DNA from: an uncultured Ruminococcus sp.
GTDB lineage: Bacteria > Bacillota > Clostridia > Oscillospirales > Acutalibacteraceae
Reading direction: 5' to 3'
Assembly (NCBI GenBank): GCA_902773135.1
Contig: CACYDP010000080.1
Coordinates: 1-33,032 of the forward strand
DNA: 33,032 nucleotides
Both the position numbers and the translations under genes were made by a program. The notes under the pieces were generated by a model. The model saw only the letters and a program-made list of their open reading frames with translations, was not told where the DNA came from and searched no databases. Below, one piece after another: positions 17,046-24,429 of this stretch; within the stretch, counting starts at the first letter, position 1; the number at the start of each line of letters is the position of its first letter.

Positions 17046-18140
17046 ATGCGTTCTAAAAAAATCACCTCTCTGATTCTTTCGTTTCTCTTGTGTTCTGCTA
17101 TGCTGTTCAGCGGATGCAATCTCCACGTTATTGAAGATCCTCAGGAATCAAAAAGTTCTTCCTCACCCACACATTCCTCTGCCGCTGCCTCTTCCGACAA
17201 AAGCAGCAGTACGCAGCAAGAAAATTCAGACCAGATTACCCCTGCCGTGTGGAAAGTCAGCGATGCCGACGGTAATTATATTTATATGATGGGTTCTATT
17301 CACGCTGCCGATGATGCTATCCAGAATATGCCCGAGTACTTTGAATCAGCTTTTTCCAAATGCGATTCTCTTGCCGTAGAAGCCGATACAACACTCTCTA
17401 CTTCCAGCCTGGGTGCTTCACTGGATATGTTCAATCAGCTTTCCTATTCGGACGATACAAAGATCTATGACCATATTCCAAAGGAAACCTATGACAAAAT
17501 GGTTGAAATTTTGAAAGAAAACAATCTTTATAACCCTGTATACGACAGCTGTACGCCTGCTATGTGGGAATCACTGATGGAACAGGTAGTTATCACTAAG
17601 TCGGGTCTTTCTGCTTTAAAAGGCGTTGATATGACACTGATTAACCGTGCCAAAAAAGAGAAGAAAAATGTATTGGAAGTCGAATCCATGGATTTTCAGC
17701 TAAATCTGATGAAAAGTTTTTCCGATGAATTGTATACGATGGCTCTCAGCCAATATACCGAGGACGGTGCTATCGACCAACAGGTAGAAGCCTTGAACGA
17801 ACTGTATGATAAATGGAAAAAAGGTACTCTTGATGCTAAGTCTGTCGGTGTCGAAGTTGATGAGAAAACTTTGGAAGTGAGCCTTACGGAAGAAATGAAG
17901 AAATTGCAGGAAGATTACAATAACCAGATGCTTGTAGAAAGAAACAAAGGTATGGCTGACAAGGCAGAAGAATATATGCAGAGTGACAGCGTTGTATTTT
18001 TCCTTGTAGGTGCTGCTCATTTCTACGGCGATGACGGTGTTCTCCAGCTGATGAAAGACAGAGGCTGTACTGTTACTCAGCTGAGCGAATCAGACGCAGA
18101 ATCCACCGATACGGAAGAAACAAACCAAAAAGCCGCTTAA
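17046..18140 (+). CDS. TraB/GumN-family lipoprotein
   Basis: Predicted lipoprotein of 364 aa: the signal ends in lipobox LFSGC with C24 as the lipidated residue, followed by a Ser-rich spacer to about 60. The body matches the TraB/GumN (PF01963) pattern: VWKVSDADGNYIYMMGSIHA near the start, with the conserved G-S-I-H, acidic E-A-D, and the late FFLVGAAHFYGDDGVLQL (G-x-x-H-x-x-G-x-G). Some family members are metal-dependent peptidases; activity here is not shown. ATG 17046 follows AAAGGAG at 8 nt. It sits between two strong terminators. No clear promoter was found in the 28 bases between the preceding T tract and the start, so some read-through or a promoter overlapping the terminator is needed. 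Confidence 0.88.
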   Translation: MRSKKITSLILSFLLCSAMLFSGCNLHVIEDPQESKSSSSPTHSSAAASSDKSSSTQQENSDQITPAVWKVSDADGNYIYMMGSIHAADDAIQNMPEYFESAFSKCDSLAVEADTTLSTSSLGASLDMFNQLSYSDDTKIYDHIPKETYDKMVEILKENNLYNPVYDSCTPAMWESLMEQVVITKSGLSALKGVDMTLINRAKKEKKNVLEVESMDFQLNLMKSFSDELYTMALSQYTEDGAIDQQVEALNELYDKWKKGTLDAKSVGVEVDEKTLEVSLTEEMKKLQEDYNNQMLVERNKGMADKAEEYMQSDSVVFFLVGAAHFYGDDGVLQLMKDRGCTVTQLSESDAESTDTEETNQKAA

Positions 18141-18163
18141 TCATGGTTCATCTTTTATAACGT

Positions 18164-18206
18164 AAAAAACAGGAAGCAAACCACTATGGATTTGCTTCCT
18201 GTTTTT
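18164..18206. terminator. Bidirectional terminator between the lipoprotein gene and glgA
   Basis: A-rich arm ending ACAGGAAGCAAA (to 18180) pairs with TTTGCTTCCTGT (from 18191); with the flanking A and T runs the stem is 16 bp around a 10-nt loop. A and T runs on both sides let it serve the convergent genes on both strands. Confidence 0.93.
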
Positions 18207-18212
18207 ATGGAT

Positions 18213-19637
18213 TTATTCATTCATTACTTCACGATAAAGGTTGATATATTCTGTTGCGGAACGTGCCCAGCTGTTATCACAGTTCATAGCACGCTTGACA
18301 AGAATTTCCCAACCGTCGTGCTGCCAGTAGCCGGCAATCGCACGTCTGATGCAGCCAAGCATATCCATTGCATCGTAATTGCGGAATGTAAAGCCGTTAC
18401 CCTCACCGCATTCACTGTCCTGAATGGAATCTCTCAGTCCTCCTACTTCTCTTACGATCGGTATGGTACCGTAACGCAGAGCAATCATCTGCGAAAGACC
18501 GCACGGTTCTGCCTTTGACGGCATCAGGAACATATCGGCACCTGCATAGATCTTTCTGGAAAGTTCCGGGATAAATCCGTGACAAGCACAAAGTCTGCCC
18601 GGGTATCTGTCCTGCATTGAACGGAAAAAGCTCTCATATTCCCAATCACCCGAACCAAGAATAACAAACTGAACGTATTCTTCCCGCATCAGCTGATCCA
18701 GTGCATATTTGACGAGGTCAAGACCTTTATGTGACACAAGTCTTGTTACCATCGCAATAATCGGCACTTCGGCATTTTGTTCAAGACCCAGACGTTCCTG
18801 GAGTTTCTGTTTGTTGACCGCTTTTCCTGACAAATCATCTGCTGTATAATGAGCATACAGCTGAATATCCGTTGCAGGATTGTACGAAGTATTATCAATT
18901 CCGTTCAGAATACCTCTGATTTTCCATGCTCTTGCATTCAGTATGGAATCCAAGCCGTGTGAAAACCAAGGATCTCTGATTTCCCATGCGTAGCTGGGGC
19001 TGACGGTCGTTACTCGGTTGGCTGTTTCAATCGCACCTTTCATATAGTTAATACAGCCGTCACAGTCAAGTATTGAGCGTCCATGAGGCGGTATTCCCAC
19101 TACCTCTTCGTACAGTTCCGTACCGTATTTGCCCTGATACTGAATATTATGAATCGTAAAGATTGTTTTAATACCTCTATACCAATCGTTCTGCGAATAA
19201 AACAAATTATAATAGGTAGGCACAAGGGCAGTCTGCCAGTCATTACAGTGAATGACATCGGGTTTAAAATCTATAAACGGCAGCATTTCCAGAACTGCTC
19301 TTGAAAAAAACGCAAAACGTTCGGCATCATCATAATGACCGTAAAGTCCCTGACGCTTAAAATAGTACTGATTGTCAAGGAAGTAATAGATTACGCCGTT
19401 ATAGCGTGTTTCAAATATACCGCAGTATTGTCTTCTCCAGGACACAGGAACCGAAAAACTTGTCACAAAACGCATCGTATCTTTCAGGTTCTGAGGAATT
19501 TCATCATAAAGCGGCATTACAATACGAGCACCTATCAAACGCTGACGCAGGGCATGCGGTAATGAACCTGAAACATCTGCCAGTCCGCCCGAAGCTGCAA
19601 AAGGCTGGGCTTCACTTGTTACAAACAGACACTTCAT
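18213..19637 (-). CDS. glgA: Glycogen synthase (ADP-glucose, GT5)
   Basis: Extends alpha-1,4-glucan chains from ADP-glucose in the cytosol. Recognised over its whole 474 aa: SGGLADVSGSLP near the start, DVIHCNDWQTALVP, TIHNIQYQG, NGIDNTSYNP, VTRLVSHKGLDL, and the C-terminal nucleotide-binding run KAEPCGLSQMIALRYGTIPI. The usual K-x-G-G-L ADP-glucose motif reads A-S-G-G-L (15-19), so its lysine is replaced by A15. This may be a clade feature. Start ATG 19637 has GGAGGT at 8 nt; an in-frame GTG at 19643 is less well spaced. Last gene of the glycogen operon, 27 nt after glgD, ending at a shared bidirectional terminator. Confidence 0.97.
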   Translation of the reverse strand: MKCLFVTSEAQPFAASGGLADVSGSLPHALRQRLIGARIVMPLYDEIPQNLKDTMRFVTSFSVPVSWRRQYCGIFETRYNGVIYYFLDNQYYFKRQGLYGHYDDAERFAFFSRAVLEMLPFIDFKPDVIHCNDWQTALVPTYYNLFYSQNDWYRGIKTIFTIHNIQYQGKYGTELYEEVVGIPPHGRSILDCDGCINYMKGAIETANRVTTVSPSYAWEIRDPWFSHGLDSILNARAWKIRGILNGIDNTSYNPATDIQLYAHYTADDLSGKAVNKQKLQERLGLEQNAEVPIIAMVTRLVSHKGLDLVKYALDQLMREEYVQFVILGSGDWEYESFFRSMQDRYPGRLCACHGFIPELSRKIYAGADMFLMPSKAEPCGLSQMIALRYGTIPIVREVGGLRDSIQDSECGEGNGFTFRNYDAMDMLGCIRRAIAGYWQHDGWEILVKRAMNCDNSWARSATEYINLYREVMNE

Positions 19638-19664
19638 AAACACACACCTCCATTTATCTCTTCA

Positions 19665-20777
19665 TTAAACAACGCTTTCCTTACTTATGTAAACAGGATA
19701 AGAAAGGAAGCCCACAAGAGTTCTTTCATCTTTGATGACAACATCTTTATCTACAATCACATAGCTGAGATTGGATTTGGCACCGATTTTGGTATCCTGC
19801 ATAATCACGCAGTTAGAAACCTTTGTTCCTTTGCCGATATGTACACCCTTGAAGAGCACACAGTTTTCAACTTCACCCTCAATAATGCAGCCGTTGGCAA
19901 TCAGCGAATTAGTCACTTTGGAGCCAAGACCGTATTTTGTCGGCATATCATCTCTTACCTTTGTATAAATCGGACGATCGCCTCTGAAAAGATCCTGTCT
20001 GACTTCATTCTTCATCAGCTGCATATTGGCATTGAAATAATCACCCATTGAAGTCATAATCGGTGCAAAGCCTTTGAACTCATATCCGTAAACATTCAGT
20101 TTTTGATATTCTGCCTGAATAATATCACGTTTAAAGTTCAATGTATTCTTGCTGATACATTTGCTAATGAGATCCATCAGCAGTTCACGCTTGATCAGCA
20201 TCATATTCATATAGAAACTGCAGCTGCCGGTAATATCGGGATTGATCAGAACATCAATTACCTTGCCTCTTGAATCAAAAGAAAGCACTGCCGGATCGTG
20301 AAGCTTCGCAGGAATCTGATCACGTTTATAAACCAATGTAATATCCGCACCGTTTTCCAGATGTTTGCTGCATACGTCCTGATAATCGATATTACAGATC
20401 GTATCACAGTCCGAAATTACCACATATTCTTCACTGGAATTTTTCAGGAACGGCATAATCGAATTGAGTGTTGTCAATCTGTTAGAATATTCCGAAGTAT
20501 TGAAAAACGGCGGAAGAATAAACAGACCGTCATGTTTTCTTGAAAGATCCCACGACTTACCTGTGCCGAGGTGATCGATCAACGACTGGTAGTTACTCTT
20601 GGTGAGTACACCGATTTTGTTGATACCCGAATTTACCATATTGGAGAGCGGAAAATCGATCAGACGGTATCTGCCGCCGAAAGGAACTGCCCCCATTGTT
20701 CTTCTGTCAGTAATTTCACTGATAAGATCTTCATGAAGATTTGAGAAGATAATACCCATTATATTATTTCCACGCAT
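19665..20777 (-). CDS. glgD: Glucose-1-phosphate adenylyltransferase subunit GlgD
   Basis: Second, usually non-catalytic or regulatory subunit of the bacterial two-component ADP-glucose pyrophosphorylase, made with GlgC. The nucleotidyltransferase fold is clear (VPFGGRYRLIDFPLSNMVNSGI) but the canonical G-G-x-G-x-R loop present in GlgC is replaced by an N-terminal MGIIFSNLHEDLISEIT region, as in known GlgD. A left-handed beta-helix follows at about 280-360 (hexapeptide-like VENCVLFKGVHIGKGTKVSN). 370 aa, usual size. Start ATG lies 2 nt after the glgC stop, with AGGAGG inside the end of glgC, so translation is probably coupled and subunits balanced. Confidence 0.96.
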   Translation of the reverse strand: MRGNNIMGIIFSNLHEDLISEITDRRTMGAVPFGGRYRLIDFPLSNMVNSGINKIGVLTKSNYQSLIDHLGTGKSWDLSRKHDGLFILPPFFNTSEYSNRLTTLNSIMPFLKNSSEEYVVISDCDTICNIDYQDVCSKHLENGADITLVYKRDQIPAKLHDPAVLSFDSRGKVIDVLINPDITGSCSFYMNMMLIKRELLMDLISKCISKNTLNFKRDIIQAEYQKLNVYGYEFKGFAPIMTSMGDYFNANMQLMKNEVRQDLFRGDRPIYTKVRDDMPTKYGLGSKVTNSLIANGCIIEGEVENCVLFKGVHIGKGTKVSNCVIMQDTKIGAKSNLSYVIVDKDVVIKDERTLVGFLSYPVYISKESVV

Positions 20778-20779
20778 AA

Positions 20780-21994
20780 TTATTCTACCTCCTCAATATC
20801 TTCTGAAATCATAGCCTTAGGCTGCACTTTGGCACCTGCACCAATGGTAAGATTATCTCCTATAACAGCGATACCCCAATTGTCTTTGTCCTCAAAATCT
20901 TCCGGACGGGCACCGATCACGGCATTCTTGCCGATCACAGTATTTTCGGAAACGATCGCATACTGTACCACAGCACCTTCTTCAATCACACAGCCGGGCA
21001 TAATGATCGAATCCTGTACCACTGCTCCCTGTTTTACGGTAACGTTGTTAAACAGTACCGAAAAATCCACTGAACCGCTGATGTCACAACCATCAGCAAT
21101 CAACGAATTTTGTACTTCCGCAGAAGAAGAAATATAATGCGGAGGAACAACAGGATTACGGGAATAAATTTTCCATGACTCATCATTGAGGTCAAGCGGA
21201 ATATTCGGGTCAAGGAGATCCATATTGGATTCCCAAAGGCTGTCAATGGTTCCTACATCTTTCCAGTATCCCTGGAACTGATAAGCAAACATTCTCTGAC
21301 CATCTTCCAACATTTTCGGAAGAATATTCTTTCCGAAGTCATGCTCGGAACCTTCTGTTTCTTCATCTTCGATCAGATATTTTCTGAGCTTATCCCAGCT
21401 GAAAACATAAATGCCCATTGATGCATTGGTGCTTTTCGGGTGAGCGGGTTTTTCTTCAAATTCATAGATAGATCCGTCAGGATTGGTATTCATAATACCG
21501 AATCTTGATGCTTCGGCAAGCGGAACATCAATGACTGCGATGGTACAGTCGGCATTATTTTCCTTATGAGCGGCAATCATTTTGGAATAATCCATTTTAT
21601 AGATATGGTCGCCCGACAGAATTACCACGTAATCGGGATTATATCTGTCAATGTAAGTAATGTTCTGATAAATGGCATTGGCAGTACCCGAATACCAGTC
21701 CGCACCTTTCACCTGCTGATAAGGTGAAAGAACACGTACACCGCTGTTCATACTGTCAAGATCCCACGGCTGACCGCTGCCTATATATTCGTTAAGAACG
21801 AGAGGCTGATACTGTGTGAGAACACCTACCGCCTCAATACCTGAGTTAACACAGTTGGAAAGCGGAAAATCAATAATACGATATTTGCCTCCGAATGGTA
21901 CGGCAGGCTTTGCAAGTTTTTGTGTGAGTACCCCAAGTCTGCTGCCCTGTCCGCCTGCGAGCAGCATTGCAACTACTTCCTGCTTTGGATACAT
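20780..21994 (-). CDS. glgC: Glucose-1-phosphate adenylyltransferase (ADP-glucose pyrophosphorylase) GlgC
   Basis: Catalytic subunit that makes ADP-glucose from ATP and glucose-1-phosphate, the committed step to glycogen. 404 aa with [14 protein letters not shown] (11-24), [19 protein letters not shown], the metal site in [11 protein letters not shown], the sugar-phosphate motif FEEKP, and a C-terminal beta-helix. ATG 21994 follows AAAGGAGG at 7 nt. Second gene of the operon, 47 nt downstream of glgB and 2 nt upstream of glgD. Allosteric control by glycolytic intermediates is known for the family but effector choice cannot be read here. Confidence 0.98.
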   Translation of the reverse strand: MYPKQEVVAMLLAGGQGSRLGVLTQKLAKPAVPFGGKYRIIDFPLSNCVNSGIEAVGVLTQYQPLVLNEYIGSGQPWDLDSMNSGVRVLSPYQQVKGADWYSGTANAIYQNITYIDRYNPDYVVILSGDHIYKMDYSKMIAAHKENNADCTIAVIDVPLAEASRFGIMNTNPDGSIYEFEEKPAHPKSTNASMGIYVFSWDKLRKYLIEDEETEGSEHDFGKNILPKMLEDGQRMFAYQFQGYWKDVGTIDSLWESNMDLLDPNIPLDLNDESWKIYSRNPVVPPHYISSSAEVQNSLIADGCDISGSVDFSVLFNNVTVKQGAVVQDSIIMPGCVIEEGAVVQYAIVSENTVIGKNAVIGARPEDFEDKDNWGIAVIGDNLTIGAGAKVQPKAMISEDIEEVE

Positions 21995-22041
21995 TATGAT
22001 TCCTCCTTTAGATTTTTATCATATGTTTTATTTTGCTTGTC

Positions 22042-24159
22042 TTATTTTTTATCCGTTTTGGTTTCGGACTTTTTTGCTGCTGTTTTTTTCGCCGCTGTCT
22101 TTTTTTCCGACTTCACGGCTTTGGTTTCGGCTGTTGCTGCCTCTGTGTCGGCACTTGCCGTCTTAGAAGCCTTTTTTGTGCTTGTTTTTTTCTTTGCCGC
22201 TGTCTTTTTGGCAGAAGTTTCTTTATCCTCTGCTTTTTTAACGGTTTTCTTCGGCTTTTTGCGTATGCATTTGAAGTACATTACCGACATAGGCGGCAGT
22301 GTCAGCGAAACAGATTGTTCAAAGCCGTGCATAGCCACTTCGTCCGAAACAATCGACTTACCGTTTGAAATACCGCAGCCGCCGAATTCTTCGGCTTCGG
22401 TATTGAATACTTCACTATATGTACCGTCTATCGGAACACCAATGCGATAATTCTCACGAAGAACAGGCTGGAAATTGCATACAACAATAATCTCTTTGCC
22501 TTTCTTATCGATTCTTCTGAAGCTGATCACACTCTGTGTATAGTCATCGTTAGAGATCCACGAGAAACCTTCCCACGAATAATCAACTTCCCACATAGGA
22601 GCATTGTCACGATAGAACTCATTCAGCTTTTTATAGAAATATTTCAGGGTACTGTGAGCCGGATAATCAAGCAACAGCCAGTCGAGTTCGGAAGCATAAT
22701 CCCATTCTTTGAACTGACCAAGCTCGGTACCCATAAATGTGAGTTTTTTACCGGGATGTGCCATCATATATGCCATAAAGGTTCTGTCGCCTGCAAACTT
22801 CTGCTCGTAGTTACCGGGCATTTTATTAATCAGCGAAGCCTTTCCGTGAACAACTTCATCGTGTGAAATCGGAAGAATAAAGTTTTCCGAAAAAGCGTAG
22901 AAGAACGAGAAGGTAAGGTTATCATGGTTAAACGGTCTGTACAGCGGGTCAAGCGATATATAATGCAGCATATCGTTCATCCAGCCCATATTCCATTTAT
23001 AATTGAATCCCAGACCGCCCGAATAGGTAGGACGTGAAACCATCGGCCATGAGGTTGATTCTTCTGCGATCATCAGCACGTTCGGATAATGCTTGAATGC
23101 AGCCTCATTCAATCTCTGGAGAAATGCAACTGCCTCAAGATTTTCCTTGCCGCCGAATTTGTTTGGAACCCATTCACCATCACGTCTGCTATAATCAAGG
23201 TACAGCATCGAAGCAACCGCATCCACACGGATACCGTCTATATGGTAATAGTCCATCCAAAAGATTGCACTTGAAATAAGGAAACTTACCACTTCATTTC
23301 TGCCGTAATCAAAAACAAGTGTACCCCAATCCTTATGTTCGCCTTTTCTGGGGTCAGCATATTCATAGCAGGGTGTACCGTCATATCTTGCCAGACCGTG
23401 TGCATCACGAGGAAAATGTGCCGGAACCCAGTCCATAATCACAGAAATACCTGCTTGATGGCATTTGTCGACAAAATCCATAAAGTCTGCCGGACCGCCG
23501 TATCTGGAAGTCACTGCAAAGTAACCTGTTACCTGATAGCCCCACGATGCATCAAACGGATATTCCGTAAGCGGCATCAGTTCAATATGGGTATAACCCA
23601 TATCTTTAACATAAGGAATCAGCTCATCGGCAAGTTTGGAATACGAAAAATAATTGCCGTCCTTATATTTTCTCCACGAACCTGCGTGAACTTCGTATAT
23701 ATTCATTGGTCGGCTGTAAGATTCGTTTTCATCCTTATTCTTCTGCCATTCATCATCGTGCCATTCATAGCCGTCAATATCAACGAATACCGACGCATTG
23801 TTGGGGCGTGTTTCATAATGATAAGCATAAGGGTCAGACTTCAAAACGCAGACATCGTCAAATGTTTCTATGCTGTATTTATAGATAGCATATGTTTCGA
23901 TAAGATCAGGAATAAAACACTCCCAAACACCACCGTCTGAAATACGGTTCATACGATGTATATTGCGGTCCCAGTTATTGAATGTACCAACAACCGAAAC
24001 TGTCTTCGCATTGGGTGCCCATGTTCTGAACATAACGCCCTCTGTTCCGTCGATAGTCATTTTATGAGCACCGAGGAATCTGTATGCATGAAAATTTTCA
24101 CCGCTGTGAAAAAGATCAAGTTCAGAGCGTTCATTGTTTTCGCTGTTGACAGACTGCAT
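22042..24159 (-). CDS. glgB: 1,4-alpha-glucan branching enzyme with a basic C-terminal extension
   Basis: Introduces alpha-1,6 branches into glycogen (GH13, formerly GH13_9). An N-terminal CBM48-like domain (TWAPNAKTVSVVGTFNNW) precedes the GH13 domain with nucleophile D313 (IRVDAVASML), acid/base E366 (IAEESTSW) and transition-state residue D434 (SHDEVVHGK). The C-terminal beta domain ends near 633 (MYFKCIR). Then comes an unusual tail of about 72 residues (634-705), mostly Lys, Ala, Thr and Ser with repeated KKTAAKK, like histone H1. ATG 24159 is set by AAGGAG at 9 nt; TTG 24168 is too close to it. First gene of the operon glgB-glgC-glgD-glgA. No frameshift is evident: stop and reading frame are clean through the tail. 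Confidence 0.97.
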   Translation of the reverse strand: MQSVNSENNERSELDLFHSGENFHAYRFLGAHKMTIDGTEGVMFRTWAPNAKTVSVVGTFNNWDRNIHRMNRISDGGVWECFIPDLIETYAIYKYSIETFDDVCVLKSDPYAYHYETRPNNASVFVDIDGYEWHDDEWQKNKDENESYSRPMNIYEVHAGSWRKYKDGNYFSYSKLADELIPYVKDMGYTHIELMPLTEYPFDASWGYQVTGYFAVTSRYGGPADFMDFVDKCHQAGISVIMDWVPAHFPRDAHGLARYDGTPCYEYADPRKGEHKDWGTLVFDYGRNEVVSFLISSAIFWMDYYHIDGIRVDAVASMLYLDYSRRDGEWVPNKFGGKENLEAVAFLQRLNEAAFKHYPNVLMIAEESTSWPMVSRPTYSGGLGFNYKWNMGWMNDMLHYISLDPLYRPFNHDNLTFSFFYAFSENFILPISHDEVVHGKASLINKMPGNYEQKFAGDRTFMAYMMAHPGKKLTFMGTELGQFKEWDYASELDWLLLDYPAHSTLKYFYKKLNEFYRDNAPMWEVDYSWEGFSWISNDDYTQSVISFRRIDKKGKEIIVVCNFQPVLRENYRIGVPIDGTYSEVFNTEAEEFGGCGISNGKSIVSDEVAMHGFEQSVSLTLPPMSVMYFKCIRKKPKKTVKKAEDKETSAKKTAAKKKTSTKKASKTASADTEAATAETKAVKSEKKTAAKKTAAKKSETKTDKK

Positions 24160-24204
24160 ATATAACAACTCCTTTTTAGTAAACTTCTATTTATATACAT
24201 ATAT

Positions 24205-24233
24205 ATAATAGCTTAAATTTGGATAAATTTCAA
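24205..24233 (-). promoter_or_regulatory. Predicted sigma-A promoter of the glycogen operon
   Basis: On the minus strand TTGAAA (24233-24228) and TATTAT (24210-24205) are 17 bases apart, leaving a leader of about 40 nt before glgB. It is the only convincing promoter seen upstream of the four glg genes. The rest of 24234-24380 shows no gene. Confidence 0.72.
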
Positions 24234-24381
24234 GTACTTTTTCCATTCTTTTTATGAAAAATGTTAAAAAATTTCCATATGATTCTCAGAAAGAATTACA
24301 CCGGTCAAAACCTGCATTTTATCGGCAATTTATGGTAACATATTTCATCTGTCGAATTTGCTCAAAAATAAAAAAAGACAC

Positions 24382-24414
24382 AAAAAATCTCTGTCGCTTT
24401 TATACGACAGAGAT
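24382..24414 (-). terminator. Rho-independent terminator of the NlpC/P60 gene
   Basis: ATCTCTGTCG (24387-24396) and CGACAGAGAT (24405-24414) form a perfect 10-bp stem with an 8-nt loop. On the minus strand it is followed by six T residues, 15 nt after the stop codon. Confidence 0.92.
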
Positions 24415-24429
24415 CTTTGTATCGATCAA

